Below are positions 1-7,314 of a stretch of DNA of 24,703 nucleotides, one piece after another; within the stretch, counting starts at the first letter, position 1, and every line of letters begins with the position of its first letter. The position numbers and the translations under genes are program-made. The stretch is from positions 1-24,703 of IMG/VR virus record IMGVR_UViG_3300032291_001844. One strand, written 5' to 3'. This stretch comes from a virus. The notes below the pieces were generated by a model. The model had not been told where the DNA came from. It did not search any database and worked only from the letters and a program-made list of their open reading frames with translations.

Positions 1-1
1 A

Positions 2-1126
2 TTACACAAGATTTGGGGAGTAGAGCAGTATGCTACTCATGCTCGCCTCAAAGGTGAAACTACTTTTACCTGCTATGAGTCAGTGGCAGAGCAATTGGCT
101 GGTTACACTAAAGAGCGGTATCAAGGTGCGCCGGAAAAGGTTATTGAAGAAGTATTTGCAATCTATCGAGGCATTAACATAGTACCAATTGACTACTACA
201 CCGAACAGGGTCTAATTACTGATATCAAAGTGCTTTATGACAGCATCAGTAATGAAGTTAAAAACGATCGTATTGGGCTGGGTAATAATCAAGGGCAGAC
301 TATTAATAGATTTTTATTCCCTAACATGATGACTGCTGAACCCAAGGGTCGTGGCAGTAACAGTCTACGTGATCGTTTCTTAGATGATCGTAAAATGCAT
401 CGTGCTATCAAACTCTGCTTTGAATTTCGTGAAGGACAGAATTTAGTTAGTCCTACAGCTTTACGTCGTGCTTTAGAATTAGTCACAGGTGAGAATGTGC
501 AGAACTTCAAACCCATGCATGCTCGTACTATTGTAGAATATCTATGTCCTACTCTATGGGGGCAGGTATATGACTATTCAGCTGGCTATGGTGGTCGTCT
601 ATTAGGTATCACTACCAGCAAGATGGTGTTTAACTATACAGGTATTGACCCTAACACTGAAACTGTGGCTAACTTAAATTATTTAAATAGTTTAATACAT
701 CTAGCCATTGGTAACAGCGGGAAAATTATACAAAGTGTCAGTGAAGAGTATGAGCCAGATGATATTGATCTAGCGTTTTCAAGCCCGCCATACTTTAACT
801 TAGAAAAGTATTGCGATGAGCCCACACAGTGTATGAATCGTTATACCTCAATTGACGAATGGTTTGAAGGATATGTAGTTCCTACCATGCGAAATATCCA
901 CAAAGGATTAAACGCAGATGGGGTGTTTGCTACCAACATCGCTGACTATAAGAGCTATGGTAATAAAGAATTCAAAGTAGTTGATCGTTGGATCAGCACT
1001 GCTGAAAGCCTAGGGTTCAAACACAAGCAGACTATCAAGATGATGTTAAATACTCGTCCAGGGGTAGGTAATAACAAAGTAGAAGGGCGTGAAAAGTTTG
1101 AGGGTGTATATGTCTTCACAAAATAA
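2..1126 (+). CDS. DNA methyltransferase, N4-cytosine/N6-adenine type (5' end outside window)
   Basis: The frame stays open to the left edge, so the true start lies outside the window; the GTG at 83 is internal to an open frame and need not be the start. Counting from that GTG, a glycine-rich AdoMet-binding motif I (DYSAGYGGRLLG) lies at about 164-175 and a catalytic motif IV (SSPPYFNLEKY) at about 233-243. SPPY is the signature of amino-methyltransferases acting on exocyclic N4 of cytosine or N6 of adenine. Order I before IV is seen. No restriction endonuclease or specificity subunit is visible nearby, so this is probably a solitary phage methylase that protects or marks the genome; that role is inferred. 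The target base and site cannot be read from the sequence. The class is well supported, the substrate is not. Confidence 0.82.
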   Translation, partial: LHKIWGVEQYATHARLKGETTFTCYESVAEQLAGYTKERYQGAPEKVIEEVFAIYRGINIVPIDYYTEQGLITDIKVLYDSISNEVKNDRIGLGNNQGQTINRFLFPNMMTAEPKGRGSNSLRDRFLDDRKMHRAIKLCFEFREGQNLVSPTALRRALELVTGENVQNFKPMHARTIVEYLCPTLWGQVYDYSAGYGGRLLGITTSKMVFNYTGIDPNTETVANLNYLNSLIHLAIGNSGKIIQSVSEEYEPDDIDLAFSSPPYFNLEKYCDEPTQCMNRYTSIDEWFEGYVVPTMRNIHKGLNADGVFATNIADYKSYGNKEFKVVDRWISTAESLGFKHKQTIKMMLNTRPGVGNNKVEGREKFEGVYVFTK

Positions 1127-1370
1127 TAATCATCTATATCAACCACAAGAACGCATCAACACCATCGTGGGTGATGATGGGAGTTGGTGGGAATTGTTAC
1201 GCAAGGCACAGTTAGAATATGGTGCCACCGGTGGGGATAAAGCTGACTTCCAATTTTGGCTTACTGAACACTATGGCATTCGTATCTACTATGACTACGA
1301 TGGTATATTACCTAACCATGATATAGTTGATGAAAAGAAATTCTTTTTATTTAAATTGAAATACACATGA
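1110..1370 (+). CDS. Small conserved phage protein, function unknown
   Basis: I chose the ATG at 1110 (86 residues) over the GTG at 1089 because a GAGG-like ribosome site lies just upstream and because it shortens the overlap with the methyltransferase from 38 to 17 bases. The protein is acidic and aromatic-rich, with a core WWELLRKAQLEYG followed by FQFWLTEHYGIRIYYDYDG. It has no membrane segment and no catalytic motif that I recognise. A small protein of this general form is common in T4-like phages as far as I recall, but I cannot name a function. Its stop overlaps the next start in an ATGA, so it is probably co-translated with the phosphoesterase. Confidence 0.75.
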   Translation: MSSQNNNHLYQPQERINTIVGDDGSWWELLRKAQLEYGATGGDKADFQFWLTEHYGIRIYYDYDGILPNHDIVDEKKFFLFKLKYT

Positions 1371-2170
1371 AGATAGCATTGGGTAGTGACCTACACTTAG
1401 AGTTTGGCGCGATAGAATTACATAACACAGAGGCAGCCGATGTATTGATCTTGTCTGGCGATATCATTGTGGCTAAACATTTGAATGGAGTCCATCACCA
1501 TGACAGTCGTTATAGGAAGTTCTTTAAGGAATGTTGTGAACGTTTTCCTAAGGTCATTTATGTCTTAGGTAATCACGAACACTACGCATATGACATACAG
1601 AATACTGTCGCACATTTAAAACGTGAACTGGTTCATGATAACTTATACATCTTAGACAATGAAACTGTAGACATTGCAGACTATACTTTCATTGGCACCA
1701 CATTGTGGACCAATATGAACGAAGAAGACAGTCTTACATTATATCATGTTGATAGCATGATGACTGATTTTAGAACTATCAATAACAGTGCTAGGACTGT
1801 AAATGAGTGGGGTAAGCCAGCACGACTGACTCCAGAAGATACTGTTGTGTTACATAAGAAAGGTATGGACTATATCAATCATGTTAGTACCCCAGTTGAT
1901 AAAAAGTATGTCGTGGTTGCTCACCATTGTCCTAGTTTTAAAAGCGTGCATCCTAAGTATGCTCACGACAAGATCATGAATGGTGCGTTTGCCAGTGACC
2001 TAGATGACTTCATCGCTTATCGTCCACAGATTCGTTTGTGGACACATGGTCATACGCATGAGCCGTTTGACTATGAAATTGGTACTACTCGTATAGTATG
2101 TAACCCTCGCGGCTATAGTGGTCATGAGCCAGGTGCTGATAGTTTCAAATTACAATATTTGGAAGTGTGA
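1367..2170 (+). CDS. Calcineurin-like metallophosphoesterase
   Basis: This 267-residue protein carries the full dinuclear-metal motif set of the family: DLH at residues 8-10, GD at 31-32, GNHEH at 68-72, a histidine pair in VVVAHHCPS near 186-187, and GHTH at 228-231 followed by a conserved NPRGY. Such proteins hydrolyse phosphomonoesters or phosphodiesters using Mn, Fe or Zn. The family ranges from nucleotide phosphatases to nucleases, so the substrate is open. Start at the ATG inside an ATGA overlap with the preceding gene, which implies translational coupling. It ends the first plus-strand group and faces the amidotransferase gene across 21 bases, in which I saw no convincing terminator. 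Confidence 0.9.
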   Translation: MKIALGSDLHLEFGAIELHNTEAADVLILSGDIIVAKHLNGVHHHDSRYRKFFKECCERFPKVIYVLGNHEHYAYDIQNTVAHLKRELVHDNLYILDNETVDIADYTFIGTTLWTNMNEEDSLTLYHVDSMMTDFRTINNSARTVNEWGKPARLTPEDTVVLHKKGMDYINHVSTPVDKKYVVVAHHCPSFKSVHPKYAHDKIMNGAFASDLDDFIAYRPQIRLWTHGHTHEPFDYEIGTTRIVCNPRGYSGHEPGADSFKLQYLEV

Positions 2171-2191
2171 TAACACCTAGAGCTAGACTGA

Positions 2192-2746
2192 TTAAACTTG
2201 ATAAGCCAATAAACTTCTAATTTCCGTTGGCAAAATTGGATCATCCATGCGTTCTGGATGCCAGGTAATACCTGCTATATTTTTATCTATCCACGCTTCA
2301 CAATTGCCGTCACTGTCTTGTGCTAAATTAACAGCATCACGATGTAACCGTGTTATCGTCTGTGTGTGAAAAGAATTTACTAAAATCTGTTCATTATCAT
2401 ATTCTACAACATGCTCGGTATCCATGTGGCCTTCACAAGCATCTACCTGTCCGCCTAATATATCAGTTAACAAAAATGCACCATGGCAGATACCCAAAAT
2501 AGGTTTTACCCGTTTCATCATTGCAGTAGCGATTTTTAGTTCTGTAGTACGTCGGATGGCGCTGTCATCGCCGCCTGTGATAATCAAACAATCCAATGAG
2601 TTGGCCAGTTCTTCAAAATCTTGATCTAGGCGATTTGGAATAAAAGAAAGCGTATGATTTTTTAAAAAACGGTACCAACCGTGTTCTAAACCATCATACG
2701 CCCTACCTTTGTGATACAGAACTCGTTGAGTGAGTCCTATGTTCAT
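2192..2746 (-). CDS. Class I glutamine amidotransferase-like (peptidase C26 type)
   Basis: The 184-residue product shows the catalytic triad layout of class I amidotransferases: nucleophile Cys87 in GICHG, and His163 with Glu165 in WHPER. ITGGDD at 56-61 forms the usual N-terminal loop. It resembles the gamma-glutamyl-GABA hydrolase (PuuD)/peptidase C26 branch and lacks any fused synthase domain, so it may hydrolyse a gamma-glutamyl bond or pass ammonia to a partner. It is shorter than PuuD, which is about 250 residues. It starts 7 bases after the stop of the upstream ferritin-like gene, so the two are probably one transcript; the ribosome site is weak, consistent with coupling. Its role in a phage is unknown. 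Confidence 0.85.
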   Translation of the reverse strand: MNIGLTQRVLYHKGRAYDGLEHGWYRFLKNHTLSFIPNRLDQDFEELANSLDCLIITGGDDSAIRRTTELKIATAMMKRVKPILGICHGAFLLTDILGGQVDACEGHMDTEHVVEYDNEQILVNSFHTQTITRLHRDAVNLAQDSDGNCEAWIDKNIAGITWHPERMDDPILPTEIRSLLAYQV

Positions 2747-2753
2747 ATGTTGC

Positions 2754-3464
2754 TTACCAACCGTAGGCTGTAGCAGCTAATTCACGTGCAGCTGGAGTAT
2801 CACATGTGTTGCCTGTGATGATTTCATATAGCTCTTTGCGCATTTGTTTTGCCATTGCCAAAGCACGCTCTGCAACTGCTGGGTCAGCATCTTGTAGTTT
2901 TTCTAAACGAACAGCACCAATGTTTGAATGGAAATGTTCGTCATCACCAATCTTTTTATATTTGTCAGCTACAAACTGATCAACTGCTTTAATTTCATGC
3001 ATGCATAACCAACTTGTTGCAGCACGACCTTCGGCAACTAACTGATAAACAGCTAATGCAACTGGGTCTGTGTCTGTGTTGTATGTTTGTAATGTTGCAG
3101 CACCTTTGTCGTCAGATTTGCGAGCAAATTCACGGTTTAGATACGCACCTGTGTCAACTGCTTCGCCGGAGATGTGCTCAATAACTTCCTTTACCAAGCG
3201 GAAATGAACAGCTTCATCTTGTGCTTGTTTAGTCAACAACAGCATTTCTTCTGCTGATGTTTCTGGTGGAAGATTGGCCACAGCTTCAGAGATTCCAATC
3301 ATATTCATATATTCGTTGGCTAAACGACCTTGGAAGTGTAGTAAGTACTCTTCTTTAGTTCTCGCCGGGTCATTAAACCAATGGCGAATGTTCATTTTAC
3401 TTGCTTCAAATAATGGTTGATTTTCCTCGCGGATTTTAGCAACTAATTCTTTACCTGTCATCAT
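2754..3464 (-). CDS. Ferritin-like diiron protein
   Basis: The 236-residue protein shows the four-helix carboxylate-bridged diiron pattern: Glu51 (ANEYMN), Glu84-x-x-His87 (DEAVHF), Glu145 (VAEGRA) and Glu176-x-x-His179 (EHFH). That E...ExxH...E...ExxH order matches ferritin-like oxidases and oxygenases more than iron-storage ferritin, which has a different set. The spacing resembles PaaA/PaaC-like and RNR-like folds; no closer family is recognised. Two ATGs stand in tandem at the start, preceded by a strong AAGGAGA ribosome site. A late-promoter-like box lies about 32 bases upstream. The adjacent amidotransferase follows within 7 bases. An oxidative tailoring activity is possible; the substrate is unknown. 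Confidence 0.75.
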   Translation of the reverse strand: MMTGKELVAKIREENQPLFEASKMNIRHWFNDPARTKEEYLLHFQGRLANEYMNMIGISEAVANLPPETSAEEMLLLTKQAQDEAVHFRLVKEVIEHISGEAVDTGAYLNREFARKSDDKGAATLQTYNTDTDPVALAVYQLVAEGRAATSWLCMHEIKAVDQFVADKYKKIGDDEHFHSNIGAVRLEKLQDADPAVAERALAMAKQMRKELYEIITGNTCDTPAARELAATAYGW

Positions 3465-3495
3465 GATAGTTCTCCTTGGTATGATGTTCTTACAG

Positions 3496-3504
3496 TTATT
3501 TATC
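3496..3504 (-). promoter_or_regulatory. Late-promoter-like box before the diiron gene
   Basis: Read on the minus strand this is GATAAATAA, close to the T4-type late promoter core TATAAATA. It lies 32 bases before the start of the ferritin-like gene, leaving room for the AAGGAGA ribosome site. Assignment is by motif and position only. Confidence 0.45.
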
Positions 3505-3512
3505 CAAATCTG

Positions 3513-3535
3513 TGTATAGTTACTATGTATAGTTA
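3513..3535. repeat. Direct repeat TGTATAGTTA in divergent promoter region
   Basis: TGTATAGTTA occurs at 3513-3522 and again at 3526-3535, 13 bases apart. The copies also create the small palindrome ATAGTTACTAT between them. The pair sits in the 124-base divergent spacer between the diiron gene (minus) and the AT-rich pair (plus), where an operator or promoter is expected. The remainder of the spacer is AT-rich with no gene. Confidence 0.4.
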
Positions 3536-3588
3536 TTAACTAATAATTTTTAACAAGATAATACACAATATAAGTATATTTACATAAC

Positions 3589-4209
3589 ATGAACACTTCA
3601 ACGAAATATTTTAATTACGGTATTCCACCCCACCCATTATTGCCGGTATATGGGCTGTATCAACCTAGTTTTGACCGTTTTTTAGTGGTACATACATCGT
3701 TATCTTTATTAAATAAGATAAAATCTTTGCTTACTTCAAGATATAATACATTTACAGTTTGTTTAAATACAGCAGACAACTACTTTTACAAAATAATTGA
3801 CAATTCTGTATGTGAAAATTGGACTTTTGAAAATAAAGATATGTTAAACATAAATTCACCTTCTAATATATTTATAGATGATGAAAATATCTGTGCTACT
3901 AACTTAATAGATAACACAGTATTGTCTGATGAAACTATTCTTAAAGAAAAACAATGGGTATTAATGTGCATGCACTGGGTGTATGCTATTACATTATCTA
4001 GGACCATTTATAATAATTGTACTTACTATGGAAAATTAGATACAGATCTTAGAAATATTATCGATCACGATTTAAACTACGTACCTGAAGAATCAATTGT
4101 GCCAAACAAAATTTTAAAATTACTATATTTTGGAGTAGATTTTGAAAAAACAAATTATCAAATTATAGAATTAGCGAATACTCACGAAATCCTTAGCTTA
4201 TATGCTTAG
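3589..4209 (+). CDS. Unknown protein, partner of the PP-loop ATPase
   Basis: The 206-residue product matches no family that I recognise. It is rich in Asn, Ile, Tyr and Leu, has no signal peptide and no clear membrane helix, and has several scattered cysteines without a CxxC metal motif. The coding sequence is much more AT-rich than the genes from 5361 onward. It starts the plus-strand group after the divergent spacer; no good Shine-Dalgarno precedes the ATG. Its last 8 bases overlap the start of the PP-loop gene, so the two are almost certainly co-translated and may form a complex or an enzyme-substrate pair. That pairing is an inference from position. Confidence 0.75.
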   Translation: MNTSTKYFNYGIPPHPLLPVYGLYQPSFDRFLVVHTSLSLLNKIKSLLTSRYNTFTVCLNTADNYFYKIIDNSVCENWTFENKDMLNINSPSNIFIDDENICATNLIDNTVLSDETILKEKQWVLMCMHWVYAITLSRTIYNNCTYYGKLDTDLRNIIDHDLNYVPEESIVPNKILKLLYFGVDFEKTNYQIIELANTHEILSLYA

Positions 4210-5359
4210 AAAAATCATCTATATAAATCAACTTTTATTAACAGATATTACTTTTAAACGATATCCATTATTAGAAAATTTGTTAGTAAACTATTATCCA
4301 AAATTTCATACTTACTTAAATGTTGGTAAGTTTACTGCTCATGCAAATGCCTATTTTAGGAGTGGAGTTAATTTATTTCCTTTTGATTATTCTACTGATT
4401 TTTTAAATGCTAGAATTCCTCAATTTGAACTTAATTTTAATTTATCATTTGAAGATGTCTGCGACAAAAGATGTTTGGAATTATTAAAAACTCATAGTGA
4501 TAAACCGTGGCATGTATTATGGAGCGGTGGTACCGATTCTACTACTATACTAGTAAGTATTTTGAGAAATACTACTCCAAAGCAAAGAAAAAATATATTT
4601 GTTTCTTGCAATAGAATAAGTGTTTATGAAAATCCTAGATTTTTCAATGATTATATATTCCCAAATTTTTCCATAGTCGATAGTTCGGCTATTATTTTAA
4701 CCAAAGAAAACTTAGAAAAACATTATTATTTTGATGGACACCCTGCAGATAATTTATATTCTGGAAAATTTCCTCAAAGCATGCTATTGGCAGATTCAAA
4801 AAGTTTTAATAGAGATATTAAAAACGATCCCGATCAACTAGTAGATTTTATAGCTAAAAAAATAGATAGAGAATTTGCAGTTTGGTTCTACGACGCCATG
4901 ATAAAAAATATAAATTCCGTAGACGTACCAATAAAAACATATCACGATTTTTTCTGGTGGATTCAATTTAACTTATCCTGGATAAGTAATAGAACGTTTC
5001 CGTTAAGATCCGGAATAATTTCTGCAGATAGTGTAAAACTTTACTTTGATAATTATATCCAATGGTATAATTCAAAAGAGTTTCAATTATGGGCTATGCG
5101 TAATAATGATGAAGGAATAAAATATGGTAATACAGTAGGTGAATATAAACTAAATGCAAAAAAATATATTTACGATTATACCAAAGATGAATATTTTTAT
5201 AAATTTAAAACTAAAATGGCATCTGGAGCGCACTTATCATCATGTGATAAAAATTTATTCTGTTTAACAGATGATTATTCTATTTTAACCTTAGAACAAG
5301 ATTACAAAGAAATTTTAAATCTTTTACCAACACATTTAACTAACAATAATTGGAAATAA
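4202..5359 (+). CDS. PP-loop ATP pyrophosphatase-like (adenine nucleotide alpha hydrolase) protein
   Basis: Residues 108-113 read SGGTDS within HVLWSGGTDSTTILV, the pyrophosphate-binding PP-loop of the N-type ATP pyrophosphatase family (asparagine synthetase B, QueC, MnmA, NAD synthetase). These enzymes adenylate a carboxyl or carbonyl group and then add a nitrogen or sulfur nucleophile. About 100 residues precede the loop, but I see no N-terminal Cys nucleophile of a glutaminase, and no CxxC pair as in thiolation enzymes. Thus it is not a plain AsnB or MnmA. The gene is strikingly AT-rich: bases 4561-4620 contain only 15 G or C. It overlaps the preceding gene by 8 bases and ends one base before the nucleotidase. 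The substrate is unknown. Confidence 0.75.
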   Translation: MLRKIIYINQLLLTDITFKRYPLLENLLVNYYPKFHTYLNVGKFTAHANAYFRSGVNLFPFDYSTDFLNARIPQFELNFNLSFEDVCDKRCLELLKTHSDKPWHVLWSGGTDSTTILVSILRNTTPKQRKNIFVSCNRISVYENPRFFNDYIFPNFSIVDSSAIILTKENLEKHYYFDGHPADNLYSGKFPQSMLLADSKSFNRDIKNDPDQLVDFIAKKIDREFAVWFYDAMIKNINSVDVPIKTYHDFFWWIQFNLSWISNRTFPLRSGIISADSVKLYFDNYIQWYNSKEFQLWAMRNNDEGIKYGNTVGEYKLNAKKYIYDYTKDEYFYKFKTKMASGAHLSSCDKNLFCLTDDYSILTLEQDYKEILNLLPTHLTNNNWK

Positions 5360-5360
5360 C

Positions 5361-5870
5361 ATGGCAACAATATTTTTAGACATGGATGGAGTAGTATCAG
5401 ACTTTGATGGCTACGCAGAACCAATAGTAGGATTTCGCACACCGGGCGGTGTACGTTATGATCAAGAAGGTTGGTCGTTGATTTCAGCTAACCAACGAGT
5501 GTATAGAGATTTACCTGAGATGAAGGATGCAGATCGATTGGTAAAAGAAGTTCAACAGTTGGCAAAAGATAATGGAATGGATGTACGTTTCTTAACTGCT
5601 ATCCCTAGACAGAACGATGTGCCTTGGGTACATTGGGATAAAATCAAATGGATTGAACAACGTTGGGCAGATATTCCTGTGTTCTTTGGTCCTTACAGCA
5701 ACGACAAACACCAACACTGTAAAAGCCTAGACGATGTACTAATTGATGATCGTCCTAGCAACATCGAGGAATGGCGTGCCGCTGGTGGTAAAGCTATTCT
5801 ACACACCGGTGATGTTATTGCTACACTGATCGACCTACGTAGTCTAGTGAAGAGTATCAGTGTTCAGTAG
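5361..5870 (+). CDS. HAD-family 5'-nucleotidase (cytosolic dNT type C-like)
   Basis: The 169-residue protein has the HAD motifs in order: DMDGV with Asp7 and Asp9 as nucleophile and acid, Thr79 in FLTAIP (motif II), Lys116 in the SNDKHQH region (motif III), and LIDDR with Asp129 and Asp130 (motif IV). The overall form fits the 5'(3')-deoxyribonucleotidase NT5C-like family, which dephosphorylates nucleoside monophosphates. In a phage it may tune nucleotide pools alongside NrdA/B; this is inferred. A GGAAA ribosome site lies inside the end of the PP-loop gene, one base upstream of the spacer. The base composition returns to that of the rest of the window. Its 3' end overlaps the opposing minus-strand gene by 27 bases. 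Confidence 0.85.
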   Translation: MATIFLDMDGVVSDFDGYAEPIVGFRTPGGVRYDQEGWSLISANQRVYRDLPEMKDADRLVKEVQQLAKDNGMDVRFLTAIPRQNDVPWVHWDKIKWIEQRWADIPVFFGPYSNDKHQHCKSLDDVLIDDRPSNIEEWRAAGGKAILHTGDVIATLIDLRSLVKSISVQ

Positions 5871-6077
5871 TTGATCAGGATTATCAACACCTAGCAGTCT
5901 AAATAGTTTTAATAAGTCCGCACTAAGTTCAAAGTCTACTGTAGGTGGAAATATAACATTTTTCATCTTACCATCGGCACCAATCACAAACACATAATCA
6001 TCTTCAGCTAATCCGTCAAATGGATCAGCGTCGTTTAAATTGGGGTCGTTTAAAAGCTCGTCTGTGATTTTTGCCAT
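5844..6077 (-). CDS. Small acidic phage protein, function unknown
   Basis: I chose the ATG at 6077 (77 residues) over the ATG at 6083 because the GGAAA ribosome site sits about 8 bases before the former and almost touches the latter. The product is acidic and begins MAKITDELLNDPNLND, with an aromatic-acidic centre. I recognise no domain. It overlaps the metalloprotein gene upstream by 53 bases in another frame and the convergent nucleotidase gene by 27 bases, so it is wedged between two real genes. A small, acidic protein of this form in this setting is likely real, but less certain than its neighbours. Confidence 0.65.
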   Translation of the reverse strand: MAKITDELLNDPNLNDADPFDGLAEDDYVFVIGADGKMKNVIFPPTVDFELSADLLKLFRLLGVDNPDQLLNTDTLH

Positions 6078-6732
6078 TGTCATTTTCCTTATAATATTTT
6101 ACGTTTGCTCGGACTTTCTTTAATAATAATTTTGTTACTTCGTGGTCTTTGCCAAATGCTTTATAATATTGTTTTAGATCTGGACTGTTAATCTTACTAA
6201 CACTAGTAATATTTAACTTGTATTTCATTAAATAGTGTCTAGCTGCTATGTTTTGAGCATAAGCGTCAATTTCATCAGGGTCGCCTAGATATTCCTGATC
6301 AGCTCGTTTGTCAAGATCTCTGTGATCACTCTTGTAAGTATTCCTATGATAGCGATATCTACGACTGCGGAATTGACGCTGATGTTCATACTCATGGATT
6401 AATGTTTCTAATAGATCCATGGCCAATTGGTCAGCCATTTCAGCTGAGATTGTAATAGGCACAGTCTTAGGATGATTTAAAATGAAGTCTAGAATAAACT
6501 GTTTCTTTTTAATCTCATCTAAGCCAGGATCATACTCTGCCCCAATGGTAAACTCACCAGGTTTAAGAGAACTTTTATCGCCAGTATAGAGTTTAACACG
6601 TATAGGATGTTGATGTTTATTTAGGTGTTTGCCAAGACGTTTGACAAGACTGCGAGGAGTAATACGCTCCCCAACCAACGTAGATAACCATTCGCTGATA
6701 TGATTATATTCTACTGTTGGATTTAGGTACAT
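6025..6732 (-). CDS. HExxH metalloprotein, possible zinc protease
   Basis: The 235-residue product has HEYEHQ at about residues 113-118, an HExxH zinc-binding motif within a predicted helix (LLETLIHEYEHQRQF). A second acidic stretch, GDPDEIDAYAQNIA, about 30 residues downstream could supply the third ligand, as in gluzincin-type or SprT-like proteins. Both termini are basic, with many His, Arg and Lys residues, suggesting nucleic acid contact. There is no signal peptide. An AAAGG ribosome site precedes the ATG. Whether it cleaves protein is unproven; it could be an assembly or scaffold-processing protease or a structural metal site. Confidence 0.7.
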   Translation of the reverse strand: MYLNPTVEYNHISEWLSTLVGERITPRSLVKRLGKHLNKHQHPIRVKLYTGDKSSLKPGEFTIGAEYDPGLDEIKKKQFILDFILNHPKTVPITISAEMADQLAMDLLETLIHEYEHQRQFRSRRYRYHRNTYKSDHRDLDKRADQEYLGDPDEIDAYAQNIAARHYLMKYKLNITSVSKINSPDLKQYYKAFGKDHEVTKLLLKKVRANVKYYKENDNGKNHRRAFKRPQFKRR

Positions 6733-6743
6733 AATTAACCTTT

Positions 6744-7055
6744 TTAAGTTATAATGCCGCCGTTACTTACCGGTTGGATACCAGTAGTAGTTTGTATATA
6801 ATAGTCTTCTACATCTTTAACTGTGGGACTGTGCATCATTATGTGTTGTTTACTTAACTGTATATTCTTTTCTATTTCACTGGTAAACAAACTCTGTATC
6901 AATCCAAGTCCTTTTTGGCTTGGCATAACAGTTGTAGGTTTATTAATAATAAACGCATCATCTGTTTCATCTACTACTTTTGCTACAATCTCATCACCAT
7001 TGAGAATTTTAAAGCTGACTACTGTGTCTTTCTCATATTTATTAGTTACTAACAC
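6744..7055 (-). CDS. Small conserved phage protein with a beta-rich, Sm-like N-terminus
   Basis: The start is GTG at 7055, supported by an AGGAG site 5 bases further upstream inside the end of the glutaredoxin gene (14-base overlap). The 103-residue product begins with a beta-strand pattern VVSFKILNGDEIVAKVVDE, like the first strands of Sm-like folds, and has a conserved-looking C-terminal DYYIQTTTGIQP. I recall similar proteins in T4-like marine phages annotated only as hypothetical. No catalytic residues are visible. RNA binding would be a guess. Its place right after glutaredoxin suggests expression with the nucleotide genes. Confidence 0.7.
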   Translation of the reverse strand: MLVTNKYEKDTVVSFKILNGDEIVAKVVDETDDAFIINKPTTVMPSQKGLGLIQSLFTSEIEKNIQLSKQHIMMHSPTVKDVEDYYIQTTTGIQPVSNGGIIT

Positions 7056-7305
7056 TTGAATCTCCTAGTTTATTGAATAATTCTTCATCTGACAACTTTT
7101 CTAATCCTTGATATCCACCTTCTACGAACAGTTCATCACCTAGGTAGATCTGTGGTGCTGTGCGATGTCCTTGAGCTATCAGCCACTCACGTGCTTCTTG
7201 ATCTTCATCGATTCTAATTTCTGTGTATGCGATATTTTTTGTTTTTAATAAATGTTTGGCCTTATCGCAAAAAGGACAATAATTTTTACTGTATACTGTT
7301 AACAT
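7042..7305 (-). CDS. Glutaredoxin
   Basis: The 87-residue protein has the dithiol active site CPFC at residues 11-14 and the cis-proline motif TAPQIY near residue 51, followed by the glutathione-contacting GGYQGL. Length and fold match classical glutaredoxins. It sits 9 bases after nrdB in the order nrdA-nrdB-glutaredoxin, so it most likely reduces the C-terminal cysteine pair of the phage NrdA, the role known for phage thioredoxin/glutaredoxin proteins. A GAGAG site precedes the ATG. It lies in the cytoplasm; no export signal is present. Confidence 0.93.
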   Translation of the reverse strand: MLTVYSKNYCPFCDKAKHLLKTKNIAYTEIRIDEDQEAREWLIAQGHRTAPQIYLGDELFVEGGYQGLEKLSDEELFNKLGDSSVSN

Positions 7306-7314
7306 TTCTCTCTC

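Noticed and set aside
289-516. Minus-strand open frame inside the methyltransferase gene
   Set aside because: Basic, no domain, lies fully within a well-supported gene on the other strand.
2171-2191. Bidirectional terminator between the phosphoesterase and amidotransferase genes
   Set aside because: Only 21 bases, no GC-rich stem with a T-tract could be found.
4202-5359. Asparagine synthetase B
   Set aside because: Only the PP-loop is shared; the N-terminal glutaminase domain with Cys2 is missing and the length and remainder do not match.
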